Source: Pseudoflavonifractor sp. 60
GTDB taxonomy: Bacteria; Bacillota; Clostridia; Oscillospirales; Oscillospiraceae
DNA length: 64,000 nucleotides
Assembly (NCBI RefSeq): GCF_009911645.1
Contig: NZ_QWKI01000055.1
Coordinates: 1-64,000 of the forward strand
Reading direction: 5' to 3'
Part shown: in pieces, positions 42,581-51,539 of the stretch
How positions within the stretch are numbered: the stretch's first letter is position 1
Layout: every line of letters starts with the position of its first letter
Made by a program: the position numbers and the translations under genes
The notes under the pieces: model-generated
What the model saw: the letters and a program-made list of their open reading frames with translations, nothing else
What the model was told of the DNA's origin: nothing
Databases searched by the model: none

Positions 42581-43354
42581 CTATGCGTAGAAGTTGACGC
42601 TGTTGGGTATTCCGACAAACATATAGCAGTATGTAATCCCGTCGTACTGGGTCACGCCCACACCGATGCAGTCGCATCTCGGATCGATCATCGTCTGGAA
42701 GTGTCCGGGAGAGTTGATCCAATTGTCGACGGCACGTTGAGCAGCATCGGCTGTACCGGTGAACACAGTCAGGTTATCACCGAAGCCGTAGGGGTAACCG
42801 GCGTCGACAGCGGCCTTGCTCTCCTCCGGAGAGTGATGCCAGGTGTACCGCCGGTTGGAGCAGATTTGGGCGGCGTTCATCAGGGCATCGTTGACCGGCA
42901 GCTCTGACACACCGTTGGCCTTGCGGGTCTGGTTGATGAGCCGTATCAGTTCCAGCCGTATCTCCATGCAGTCTGTCAGGCTGGTATTGTCATTCTCAAC
43001 GGAAGGGGCGGGGTCAACGGTGGCACCGACCGTGAGCGTCATGCTTCCACACTCCCCGGCACTGTTGGAGGCGGTGATCTCCGCTGATCCCTCTGACTTG
43101 GCGATGGCAACCCAGAAGGTCAGCACCTGTTCCACCGCCACGATGTCCGATGCGCTGGAGGTGACGGTGCACTCCGTACCTCTGGGGCCAATGATGAGTC
43201 CGCTTCGCTCTCCGACCTCCAAGGTACTGCCTTTGTAGCTGCTTACTTGGATGGATTCGTCTGGCGCTACTGTCGCTGTGGCGGGGATGGTGAGGGCGGT
43301 TGCGAGGATGCCTGCTGTCAGTGCGGCAGCGCTATACTTTTTTATACTAATCAT
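42581..43354 (-). CDS. Secreted CAP/SCP-family protein
   Basis: A 257-residue exported protein. Signal peptide: positive start, hydrophobic stretch (AALTAGILATALTIPATA). Residues about 30-115 form an Ig-like (BIG2-type) domain (SYKGSTLEVGERSGLIIGP). The CAP domain follows: LRLINQTRKANG-type helix, YTWHHSPEE with conserved His, GDNLTVF, and NWINSPGHFQTMIDP with the second His, then VGVTQYDGITYCYMF. AGGAGG precedes ATG 43354. CAP proteins in Clostridia are secreted and of unclear function. It is the right-most cargo of element 2. Confidence 0.88.
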   Translation of the reverse strand: MISIKKYSAAALTAGILATALTIPATATVAPDESIQVSSYKGSTLEVGERSGLIIGPRGTECTVTSSASDIVAVEQVLTFWVAIAKSEGSAEITASNSAGECGSMTLTVGATVDPAPSVENDNTSLTDCMEIRLELIRLINQTRKANGVSELPVNDALMNAAQICSNRRYTWHHSPEESKAAVDAGYPYGFGDNLTVFTGTADAAQRAVDNWINSPGHFQTMIDPRCDCIGVGVTQYDGITYCYMFVGIPNSVNFYA

Positions 43355-43662
43355 TTGCTTTTCCTCCTAATTTCAGCATTTTGTGGGGCTTTTGCAACCA
43401 ACACAATACCGAAACAGAAGATGAAAGTCGATAGGGACAAACGGAGAAATTCAGAGGCAAAAAGTAAGCAAACTATACAGTGCTTTGCTGTCCATGTGGA
43501 GGAGCCCTTTCGTTACGACAATCTTTCTGACCACATAACCAGCCACAGACAGGTGTGGAATACACGGAAACACTGTATTCAAAGAGTGTCGGAAAGCAAA
43601 TGGAATGGAACGGAAACGGCTAGAAATAGACAAAAAATATGTAAAAAATATTGCTATGGCAG
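43355..43662. other. Right-end noncoding stretch of element 2 with arm repeat
   Basis: No gene. GACCACATAACCAGCCACAG then ACAG at 43529-43553 matches the left-end repeat at 22641 except for one base, marking an integrase arm site. The CAP promoter should also be here. Confidence 0.55.
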
Positions 43663-43707
43663 TTGGTAAGGATGAGGTCCCCAGTTCAAATCTGGGTAGC
43701 AGCTCCA
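43663..43707 (+). repeat. tRNA-Thr(GGT) 3'-fragment, attachment core 3
   Basis: The same 45 bases as cores 1 and 2; right boundary of element 2 and left boundary of a third, decayed element. No fourth copy was seen to the right in the window. Confidence 0.92.
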
Positions 43708-44849
43708 GAGAAACCCGTTGTCCCGCAAGGGATAGCGGTTTTTTTTATTTTGTGGTTGCTGTAAAAAATCGGTGAGAAAAGAAGACCGTAATCCTGGTAT
43801 TCCTCGCCAAAGAAAGCCTTGTTTGCGGCGATCTCCTCCAGTCTGCCTTTCGGTTCATGGAGCAGCGGTGTGGTCAGGTACTGTTTGCGTACACTGCCAT
43901 CGGTTTTGGGGTCTTTCAGAATCAGCCTGCTTTTGGAAGTGGAGACCTGTTTCGGAAAGACCTTAATAATTTTTTCTTCTGGCAGTTCACGCAGAGCGTC
44001 ATCGGAGACACGCTCCACAATCTGAGTGATCCACATACTGCGGTCCCGAAAGTTGATACTGCCTGCCTCAAGGCCAACAACCTCACCGGAGCGGAGAGAG
44101 CAAATAAAGCCGAGGTGGACTGCCAAATGCAGCAGAGGGTCATTCTCAATGCTGTCCAGCACATCCAGAACTCGTTTGGGCTCCCAGGCCTTCCGTTTCT
44201 TTGTCTTTTCCGAGGGTGGAGTCGTTTCGGGAATCTCCGTGACATAGCCCCATCGTTTGGCGGTTGGAAAGCCAAGCATAAGAATGTTGTAGCATTTCTT
44301 GACAGTCGGAGAACTGAGCGTGGGAATTTCCGAGGCTTTCTTTCCGTAGCTCTTACTTCCGCGACAAGGCTTCCTGCGGAGATAATCAATGAAGTCGTCA
44401 ATGGCCTGTGGTGTGATGGAGCTCATGACCCAATCGCCCAAATAGGGGTAAATGTGGGCCTCTAAATTCTGCACATAGCTGTCGTAGGTCTTGGGTGAAA
44501 ACCCCTTATTCCTGGCGTGTACGGGTAGAAACCGCTGCATAAACTCACGGTATGTTCTATGGGTATTGTCCTCCTGACAGGAAGCAGTCGGAAGCTCTTT
44601 CACATCAGGATTTTCCTGGGAGATTCTTTGCGCGGATTTTTCAATGGCACGCTTCCTTTTGTAGTCCAGTGCAGCTTGCCGGATATCATCAGGGCGTTTT
44701 TGCGTTTGCAGAAAATCAATGTACGCTTTTCTCTGGATCGCTTCTAATTCGGTATTGTAGGATTCCCATTGCTGTTTACGGATGCCATCGGAGGTTTGAT
44801 AGGTATAAACGACATTATGGGAAGATCCCCTAATGGTGTAGGTTGCCAC
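43686..44849 (-). pseudogene. int: Truncated tyrosine recombinase of element 3
   Basis: The frame codes for 387 residues. The N-terminal arm part, the core-binding domain (GFSPKTYDSYVQNLEAHIYPYL) and Arg I (CSLRSGEVVGLE) are present. The HxLRH box and the nucleophile Tyr are missing. After DYGLLF the frame reads through the tRNA terminator and into att core 3, so its last residues come from noncoding DNA. It cannot recombine. A deletion reaching to the att core is the simplest cause. Confidence 0.85.
43714..43747 (+). terminator. Terminator next to att core 3
   Basis: CCGTTGTCCC pairs with GGGATAGCGG around GCAA, followed by eight T. It is the strongest of the three terminators beside the cores. 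Confidence 0.8.
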
Positions 44850-44876
44850 AACAGATCGTCCTCTCTATGGTGTGAT

Positions 44877-45083
44877 TTAAGTGGCGCTGCCTCCCTCGTT
44901 GAACCATTTGTCAAACGATTCTTTGTGGATGCGCAGACACCGCTTACCAAGCCGGATGACTTTGAAATCGCTTGTATGTTCGCAGAGATAATACGCTTTG
45001 CGAATGCTCACACCAAGGATATCAGCTACCTGCTCAGCGGTATAGGTACGCTGAACAGTGCCGCTGCAAGTAGATTTATCCAT
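44877..45083 (-). CDS. xis: Excisionase-type helix-turn-helix protein of element 3
   Basis: A 68-residue protein: YTAEQVADILGVSIRKAYYLCEH is the HTH, and VIRLGKRCLRIHKESFDKWF the wing and last helix. ATG 45083 follows AAAGGAG. It lies 27 bases before the truncated integrase gene, the usual xis-int order, so the two form the remains of an integration module. Confidence 0.82.
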   Translation of the reverse strand: MDKSTCSGTVQRTYTAEQVADILGVSIRKAYYLCEHTSDFKVIRLGKRCLRIHKESFDKWFNEGGSAT

Positions 45084-45496
45084 AACAGGACTCCTTTTGC
45101 AATTCGGCAACTACAACAGGTATGCAAAATGCCTCCTCTCTGAATTTGTTTAGCAGGGTAGGAACATTATATAGCATACCTGACGAATTGCCAAGAAAAT
45201 TTTATTGTTTGAATTTTTCCTATTCCCGGCCCATTTCCTGCGCTCTCATTCCAGACCGCGTATTGTCAGGCTGCCGCTGTGCGGCATTTCAGCGGCGGGT
45301 GTGCAGAGGCACACTGTCCGCCGCTCCTGTATAACCTCCGGGACAGGGTGTGGATGTACTGGCGCTTATGGCCGCTTCATCGTTTGTCAAGGTATGTGTC
45401 CGATTTGGGGCTTCTGCATAATAAATAGAGACAGGCCCCCTTTTTTTCTGCACCAGAAGAGAAAAAATTTTATTTTCTATATGTGGTATTTATTCC
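45084..45496. other. Noncoding stretch upstream of the element 3 operon
   Basis: No supported gene. It must carry the leftward promoter for the xis/int pair. A CTGCCGCTGTGC, then GCAGAGGCACAC stretch around 45270-45315 can fold but has no clear meaning. Confidence 0.45.
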
Positions 45497-45525
45497 TTGA
45501 CACACACAATATATTGTGCTAATAT
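45497..45525 (+). promoter_or_regulatory. Strong promoter with operator palindrome, element 3 operon
   Basis: TTGACA, an exact 17-base gap and TAATAT. The gap contains the perfect palindrome CACAATATATTGTG (45505-45518), an ideal place for a repressor. It would drive the operon starting at 45878 through a leader of about 350 bases. Confidence 0.7.
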
Positions 45526-45719
45526 CTCCTTGTAATTGATTCTATGTGCGTTCCTCTTTTTTGAGGGCAGGCCGTCAGGTCTGGGGGCGAAGGGTTTCGC
45601 ATTGCACACGTTACGGGAAAGGCTTGATACCAAGGCAGCCTTTTCCGGTGATTGTACGGACTGTCAGCGGTATTACTGCGCCCATTTATGGCGGGTATCT
45701 GCTGATTTTTTATTTTCAT

Positions 45720-45758
45720 ATGGGGAATCACCCCAACGCGAACAGCGGGAATGACTGA
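45720..45758 (+). CDS. Possible leader peptide (12 residues)
   Basis: ATG 45720 to TGA, giving MGNHPNANSGND. Its last codons form the left arm of the terminator stem at 45747-45819, so translation could stop the stem from forming. No strong ribosome site is visible. Read as a leader-peptide candidate only. Confidence 0.3.
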   Translation: MGNHPNANSGND

Positions 45759-45819
45759 TGCCACCAACCAGGTGGTGATCTGGCCTTTGGTCAGAGTACA
45801 GTCATTCCCATTTTTTTTT
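45747..45819 (+). terminator. Attenuator-like terminator in the operon leader
   Basis: GGGAATGACTG pairs with CAGTCATTCCC and is followed by about nine T. Inside the 41-base loop CCACCAACCAGGTGG forms a second hairpin. It lies between the promoter at 45497 and the first operon gene at 45878, so read-through must be controlled or partial. Confidence 0.7.
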
Positions 45820-45877
45820 GTTGCCCAAACGCCGCAAGGCTTTGAGGATAAATCAAACGATGAAAGGAGCGCAGACC

Positions 45878-46030
45878 ATGAAACGCAAACGACTTTGGAA
45901 AGCAGGAGGCCGCCCCAGACGGGGAATCGGCTCCATGCGTCTGAACCGCAGAAAAGACCAGCGGCTTAGACGCACAGACACAGCCCACAGAAAGGGGGTG
46001 AACACCTTTGGCGCAGACATCCCGGCGTGA
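45878..46030 (+). CDS. Small basic protein, first gene of the element 3 operon
   Basis: A 50-residue very basic protein (MKRKRLWKAGGRPRRG, then RLNRRKDQRLRRT). ATG 45878 follows AAGGAG. It overlaps the start of the YqaJ-like gene. The charge suggests nucleic-acid binding; no family is recognised. Confidence 0.5.
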   Translation: MKRKRLWKAGGRPRRGIGSMRLNRRKDQRLRRTDTAHRKGVNTFGADIPA

Positions 46031-46765
46031 CCCTCTGGTACTGGTGGATACCACCAGCCTCTCCAGAGAGGATTGGCTGGCATACCGCCGTCAGGGGATC
46101 GGCGGCAGCGACGCGGCGGCCGTTCTGGGCATCTCCCCGTTTCGGACCTCTGTAGACCTTTACTACGACAAGTTGAACCGTCCCATCGAGGATGACGGGG
46201 GCAACTGGGTCGCTATGGAGGTCGGAACTCTGTTGGAGGACCTGGTGGCCCGTATCTTCGCAAAAAAGACCGGGCTGACGGTCTACCAGCGCAAATCCAT
46301 GTTTCAGCACCCGGATCACCCCTGGATGCTGGCCGATCTGGACTACCTGGTTATATCGAGAATAATGGCGAGCTGATTTTGGAGAGCCTGCGCCGGCTGA
46401 TGGGACCGTCCATTAAGGATGCCCCTCCAGTTGCATTGACTCAGCCACAGTCCGCCAGGGTATTCCGTTACCTGGAACTGAAAGAGGAAAAGGGCCGTCT
46501 GGAGGCTGAAGCCAAGCGGCTCAAGGCCGAGATGGACCGTATGAAGGCCCTTATTCTGGCCGACATGGGGGGCAGTTGCACAGCAGTCTATGAGGATGCC
46601 AGCGGCAGCTACACCGTGACATTCCATCCCAGCTACAAGGAAAGCATTTTGAAGGACAGTCTGCTTCGGCTGAAGGAAAGCCACCCGGACATTTATACGG
46701 AATATGTTTCAGTCTCCGAGAGCAGACGATTCAGCATAAAATATGCCGCCTCAGATGCGGCGTAG
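46008..46765 (+). pseudogene. YqaJ-type exonuclease with internal deletion
   Basis: The first part (TTG 46008, RRQGIGGSDAAAVLGISPF, then VGTLLEDLVARIFAKKTG, LADLDYLV) is the start of a YqaJ/lambda-exonuclease recombinase. After LDYLVI a stop follows at 46374-46376. The C-terminal part resumes at 46379 (LELKEEKGRLEAEAKRLKAE, then YTVTFHPSYKES). The middle with the Asp/Glu/Lys nuclease centre is lost, so the enzyme is dead. Confidence 0.8.
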
Positions 46766-46778
46766 AGAGGTGAAAGTA

Positions 46779-49067
46779 ATGAGCATTGTCGCGGCCTTTG
46801 ACAAAACACTCTTTTACAATGAGGCCAGCAAATACTGCGTCCTGCGGCTGAAAACTGCGGACCTGATGGTTCCAGAGGACGCCCGAAGCACTTACAAATT
46901 CAGTGACCACTTGATCCGTTTTGTGGCTGTGGGCTACGACCTGCCCCAGACGGATTCCATTAAGATGGAGCTGGAGGGCATCTGGTCCAACGGCAAGTAC
47001 GGCTGCCAGCTCCAGGTGGAGCGTTGGCATGAGATCGTACCACCCACCATTGAGGGTATCCGGGGCTATCTGACCCCCGGGCTGCTGAAAGGGATCGGGC
47101 CTAAAACGGCCGAGGCCATTATTCAGCGGTTCGGCATCCAGTCTCTCTATGTGCTGGAGCACCAGCCAGAAAAGCTGCTGGAGATCAGAGGCATTACAGA
47201 GGAGCGCTTGGAGGAGATCAAGAATGGCTATGCCACAAGCAAGGCCATGCGTGACCTGATGACTCTTTTGGCCCCTTTCAAGGTAACCCCTACCACAGCC
47301 ATGAAAATCTATGAGCATTTGGGCTCAAATGGTGTGGAGCTGCTGCGGAAAAGCCCGTTTCGGCTGTGCCAGATTTCCGGTTTCGGCTTTAAGAGGGTTG
47401 ACGCCATCGTACAGAAGTCGGGCGGCGATCTCCACGACCCCATGCGGGTCCAGGGGGCGCTGTTCTACACCCTGGAGAAGTCCCGGACCGAGGGCGGCCA
47501 CCTCTATATGGAGGCGGAGACGCTGGTCAAGGAAGCTCTCCTGCTTCTGAACGAGAAGATTCCACAGCTGGACCTGCGGCTGGAGCGCCAGCAGGTGGAG
47601 CAGGAGTTGAAGGCCATGATTATGACCGACGTGATGGTGGCCAACAAGGGCAACATCTATCTGCCCCATGTGTTTACCCAGGAGAGCGAGACGGCCTGCA
47701 AGGTAGTCCAAATGCTTCTGGAGAGACCAGAGCCGGTCCGGCTTGCTCCTGTGATGGAGCAGATCAAAAGCCGGCTGGGGATTAAGCTGTCTCCCAAGCA
47801 GTCTGAGGGCGTGGAAATGGTATTCCGGCATAACCTGTCCATTATCACCGGAGGCCCCGGTACTGGCAAGAGTACCGTTTTGAAAGCGGTCATTGCGGCG
47901 TACCGACAGCTCTACCCCAGAAACACCATTCTGCTGGGGGCACCCACCGGCAAGGCCAGCCGCCGCATGGCGGAGACCACCAGCATGACTAAGGCCCAGA
48001 CCCTGCACAGCCTGCTGAAGCTGCATGGGGAAGATGCCGGATGGCAGAAACCAGAGGACCTGGAGGCCGATTTCCTGATTGTGGACGAGTGCTCCATGAT
48101 GGATATGTGGCTGGCCTACCAGATGTTCTCCCGGCTGAAAGCGGGTACGAAAGTGCTTTTGGTGGGTGACGCTGACCAGCTGGAGAGTGTCGGCGCGGGC
48201 AGTGTGTTCCGGGAGCTAATCCAGTGCGGTCTGGTTCCGGTTACAGTATTGGACCAGCTTTTCCGCCAGGCTAGGGACAGTCTGATCGCCCACAACGCGA
48301 AACTGATTAAAGATGGCAAATGTGAGCTGTACTATGGCCGGGATTTCAGCTTTGTCCAGGCCGATTCCCAGGAGGAGGCCGCAGAGCTGATTCGCACCAC
48401 TTATCGAAAGGAGCTGGAGCACACCAGCGTGAGGCAGGTGCAGATTCTCACCCCCTTCCGCTCAGAGGGAGCGGCGTCGGCCAACGGGCTGAACGAGGCC
48501 ATCCGGGATGAGATCAATCCGGCGGAACCGGGAAAACCGGAGATCACCTTTGGCGGCAAGCTGTTCCGGCTGCATGACCAAGTGATGCAGGTTAAGAATG
48601 ATAGTGATATCATCCTGCATAACGAGAATAACGAGCCTGTTTCCAGAGGTGTATTCAACGGCGAGGCGGGTATGATATCTGCCATCCGGTCCAGCACAGT
48701 GACTGTCAACTTTGACGGCCGCTTTGCGGATTATTCTCTGGCGCACCTGGGAGATCTGGACCTGTCCTATGCTACCACCATCCACAAGGCCCAAGGCAGC
48801 GAGTACGAGGTGGTGATCATCCCCATGCTCCCGGCCCACAAGATTCTGCTGTCCAGAAACCTGTTCTACACAGGGATTACCCGTGCAAAGAGGCGGGTAA
48901 TTTTGGTCGGCCATAAAAAGGCGCTTTACATGGCGATTGGAAAGAGCAGCAATGGACGGCGCAACACACTTCTGGGAGAGCGTATTACACTTTACCAGCG
49001 TGCTCTGACGCACAAGGCTGTTCCAGCTGCTTTGGACGGCGAAACAAAACTGAAAGACGCCAGTTAA
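46779..49067 (+). CDS. RecD2-like SF1B DNA helicase
   Basis: A 762-residue 5'-3' helicase. N-terminal OB-like and helix-hairpin-helix parts (GLLKGIGPKTAEAIIQRFG, then PEKLLEIRGITEERLEEI) are typical of RecD2. Walker A is GGPGTGKST near 358, Walker B VDECSMMD near 440, and motif VI is near the end (FYTGITRAKRRVIL). ATG 46779 is chosen after AGAGGTG. Such helicases ride on conjugative elements next to single-strand annealing or exonuclease genes, here the broken YqaJ. Likely a role in element replication or repair. Confidence 0.92.
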   Translation: MSIVAAFDKTLFYNEASKYCVLRLKTADLMVPEDARSTYKFSDHLIRFVAVGYDLPQTDSIKMELEGIWSNGKYGCQLQVERWHEIVPPTIEGIRGYLTPGLLKGIGPKTAEAIIQRFGIQSLYVLEHQPEKLLEIRGITEERLEEIKNGYATSKAMRDLMTLLAPFKVTPTTAMKIYEHLGSNGVELLRKSPFRLCQISGFGFKRVDAIVQKSGGDLHDPMRVQGALFYTLEKSRTEGGHLYMEAETLVKEALLLLNEKIPQLDLRLERQQVEQELKAMIMTDVMVANKGNIYLPHVFTQESETACKVVQMLLERPEPVRLAPVMEQIKSRLGIKLSPKQSEGVEMVFRHNLSIITGGPGTGKSTVLKAVIAAYRQLYPRNTILLGAPTGKASRRMAETTSMTKAQTLHSLLKLHGEDAGWQKPEDLEADFLIVDECSMMDMWLAYQMFSRLKAGTKVLLVGDADQLESVGAGSVFRELIQCGLVPVTVLDQLFRQARDSLIAHNAKLIKDGKCELYYGRDFSFVQADSQEEAAELIRTTYRKELEHTSVRQVQILTPFRSEGAASANGLNEAIRDEINPAEPGKPEITFGGKLFRLHDQVMQVKNDSDIILHNENNEPVSRGVFNGEAGMISAIRSSTVTVNFDGRFADYSLAHLGDLDLSYATTIHKAQGSEYEVVIIPMLPAHKILLSRNLFYTGITRAKRRVILVGHKKALYMAIGKSSNGRRNTLLGERITLYQRALTHKAVPAALDGETKLKDAS

Positions 49068-49136
49068 AAATGAGATGCAAGCGCAGAAAAAAGCGCTGGT
49101 ATCTCTTATTTAATTTTATGAAGGGAGAATATCTAA

Positions 49137-50042
49137 ATGAAAGAACAGAACCACACTTTGATCGAAACCGTCCCCGCCGCCCGGGAGCTGCGGAATGTGC
49201 CGGGCTTTGACCCAATGCGATTTGTTCGCGGGACGGCGGCCAAAACCGGCGAGACGGCCCTGAAGCTGGACCTGCCCTACAAGCGGCTGTGGTTCCGGCT
49301 GGCCTGCCCCGACGGACGGATGCTGCTGAATCCTCTGCGGATCACCGACCAGATGGCGATTTTCGAGGCCCGGCTCTACGCCAACCGGGACGACGCCTCT
49401 CTGATCTCCAGCTTTACCTCCACACAGCTGGCAAAGGATGGGTCCGGTGTCCAGTACATCTGCAAGGCCCAGGACGAGGCTCTGAACACAGCGTTGGACA
49501 ACGCCGGCTTCGGCATCCAGCTGTGTGAAGTGCCCAACAGTGGCGAGACCGAGACCCCGCAGGAACAGCCCGGCTCTGAGACGGCGGTGGAGCCTGCTTC
49601 CATCGCCCCCGAGGCCCAGCCGCCTGTAGAGCCAGCCAAACAAGTGGAAGCGTCGCCGCCCGTTCAGGAGACGCCCGCCCAGACAGCGTCCAAGGTGATT
49701 TCCATGCCTGCCCACGAGCAGACGCCTGCCCCGGCCGCAGAGCCTGTGGCTGCCCCTGTTGCGGAAACACCTCCGCAGCCGGTAAGCGAGGCCCCTTCCG
49801 CTCAGGAACCCCCGCGCTATACCGCCGACATGACGGTGGAGGAGATTCGGGCGCTTATGACCCTGGATGAGGCCAAGGCAATCATCGTCCCCCTGGGCTC
49901 CTGCGCGGGACTGACCCTGGGCCGGGTGGCCGAGGAGCGGAGAGCCAGCCTGAAGTGGTATCTGTATGCCAAAACCGACAACATCGTGAAGGCCGGCGCT
50001 TCCATGCTGATGGAAGAACTGGGGGTGAAAAAAGCCGGGTAA
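49137..50042 (+). CDS. Element protein with Pro/Ala-rich linker
   Basis: A 301-residue protein in three parts: a compact N-terminal domain (1-130, LYKRLWFRLACPDGRMLLNPL-type), a Pro/Ala/Glu-rich linker (about 135-225), and a C-terminal domain (TLDEAKAIIVPLGSCAGLTLGRVAEERRA). The last segment recalls the small C-terminal domain of exonuclease X-like and DUF3820 proteins. AAGGGAG precedes ATG 49137. Function unknown; context suggests DNA processing. Confidence 0.6.
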   Translation: MKEQNHTLIETVPAARELRNVPGFDPMRFVRGTAAKTGETALKLDLPYKRLWFRLACPDGRMLLNPLRITDQMAIFEARLYANRDDASLISSFTSTQLAKDGSGVQYICKAQDEALNTALDNAGFGIQLCEVPNSGETETPQEQPGSETAVEPASIAPEAQPPVEPAKQVEASPPVQETPAQTASKVISMPAHEQTPAPAAEPVAAPVAETPPQPVSEAPSAQEPPRYTADMTVEEIRALMTLDEAKAIIVPLGSCAGLTLGRVAEERRASLKWYLYAKTDNIVKAGASMLMEELGVKKAG

Positions 50043-50079
50043 GTTTCTGTCGTGTGCCTGATGGGAAGGAAAGGAGCTG

Positions 50080-51216
50080 GTGGCTATAGGTACGGCGGAT
50101 TTTCCCTTTTCGATACTGGATGTGGCCGCCTTTCTCCGCCTGAATATCAGGCGGAGGGGACCGGACTATGTCTATGCGGACTGCCCGATCTGTGGCGACC
50201 GCCGCGGAAAGATGAATCTCAACCTGACTAAAAATGTCTGGCGCTGCAACTACTGCGGTGAGGGCGGCGGAATGCTGGCCCTGTACGCAAAGGTCTATGG
50301 GGTCAGCAGTTCGGCGGCCTACCAGGAGATTTGTGACGCCTTGCAGACCGGGAGCGCCGCCCCGGAATATACGGTTCCCTATGCGGCCGCTTCCTCCAAT
50401 GAGATCCCACAGGCGGAACGGGCCAGCGTGCAGGAAATTCACCGCACCTTTACCGCGATGATGTCCGCCCTGACCTTGACCCCGGCCCATCGGGAGCACT
50501 TACGTGGCAAGCGGGGGCTGACGGACGCTGGGATTGAACAGTTTGGCTTCAAGAGCACCCCTCCCCCGCAGCTTTGCCGCACATTGGCAAGGCGTTTGGC
50601 GGAACGGGGTTACACAGTACAGGGCGTTCCGGGCTTCTATGTAGACGACTATGGAAAGCTGACTGTCAAATTCCATCAGCGGACCTCTGGGATACTGATT
50701 CCCATCCACAGCGTGGATGGACTGCTCTGCGGCCTTCAGACACGTCTGGATAAGCCCATCCGGGACAAGGACGACCCGCCGGAGAAAGAGGGGATCAAGT
50801 ACCTCACACTGTCCTCCGCAGGCAAGAAGATGGGTACGACATCTAAAAGCCCGGTCCATTTTGTGGGCGACCCCTGCTCCCGTGTGGTCTATGTGACGGA
50901 GGGGGCGCTGAAAGCGGATATTGCCCACACCCTGACAGGCCGCACCTTTGCGGCCACGATTGGGGCCAACAATACCGCCGGGCTGGACCAGCTGTTTGCC
51001 TTTTTAAGCAGAAATGGCACTGAGGAAATCATCGAGGCGGAGGATATGGACAAATATCGCAACCCGGCGGTCAACCGGGGAGCGGCAAAGGTACATCAGG
51101 TTGCAATCAAACACGGGATGGCGTGCCGGCAGTTGATCTGGGACCCCCAGTACAAGGGGATTGACGATTGGCAGCTGGCGCTTCATCGAAGAGAGCAGCA
51201 GAATGAGGAACAATGA
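50080..51216 (+). CDS. DnaG-type primase (CHC2 zinc finger plus Toprim)
   Basis: A 378-residue primase. The zinc finger is CPICGDRRGKMN, then WRCNYCGEGG (about 35-65). The Toprim-like part near 270-340 has VYVTEGALKADIAH and IIEAEDMDKYRN with acidic metal ligands. GTG 50080 follows AAAGGAG. Element-borne primases start second-strand synthesis after transfer or during rolling-circle replication. The stop overlaps the next small gene. Confidence 0.85.
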   Translation: MAIGTADFPFSILDVAAFLRLNIRRRGPDYVYADCPICGDRRGKMNLNLTKNVWRCNYCGEGGGMLALYAKVYGVSSSAAYQEICDALQTGSAAPEYTVPYAAASSNEIPQAERASVQEIHRTFTAMMSALTLTPAHREHLRGKRGLTDAGIEQFGFKSTPPPQLCRTLARRLAERGYTVQGVPGFYVDDYGKLTVKFHQRTSGILIPIHSVDGLLCGLQTRLDKPIRDKDDPPEKEGIKYLTLSSAGKKMGTTSKSPVHFVGDPCSRVVYVTEGALKADIAHTLTGRTFAATIGANNTAGLDQLFAFLSRNGTEEIIEAEDMDKYRNPAVNRGAAKVHQVAIKHGMACRQLIWDPQYKGIDDWQLALHRREQQNEEQ

Positions 51217-51454
51217 GGAAAAGCTGAAACAGCTTGAACATCTGTGCACGGCCTGCCGGGAATTGGGCGCCGAGGTGCGGTACCGCCCTGAGCATGGCTG
51301 CTTCACCGCAATGGTCTGGGATGGCTGGGATGAGCCCTACAACGAGGGGCCCGCCCAGGCCGTCCAGCATCAGATTCAACGACAGACAGCTCAATATCCT
51401 GACCTGGTGTGCTACTGCTTCGATCCATTCAGCACACTGGTCTATGCGGTTTGA
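51203..51454 (+). CDS. Small protein of unknown function
   Basis: An 83-residue protein starting MRNNEEKLKQLEHLC; ATG 51203 lies inside the primase end, in another frame. It has Cys-rich N- and C-terminal ends (HLCTACREL, LVCYCFDPF). No family is recognised. Confidence 0.55.
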   Translation: MRNNEEKLKQLEHLCTACRELGAEVRYRPEHGCFTAMVWDGWDEPYNEGPAQAVQHQIQRQTAQYPDLVCYCFDPFSTLVYAV

Positions 51455-51539
51455 GCAAATATGAGGGAAGGACGCAATATCGGTTTAACAGCCGGCTTGC
51501 GTCCTTTTCATTTCAATATTTTGGGAGGTTTTTATAGAG

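Larger units (their letters stand above)
22510..43707. mobile_element. Element 2: integrative element with defence-like cargo
   Basis: Bounded by identical tRNA-Thr cores. CCACA-AACCAGCCACAGACAG occurs just inside both ends (about 22643 and 43532), differing at one base, and differs from the arm repeats of element 1. The chassis matches element 1 but has two integrases and no relaxase. Cargo: IS110 and IS256 insertions, the XRE/ATPase/FtsK/SfsA operon, a pseudogene and a secreted CAP protein. Confidence 0.82.
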
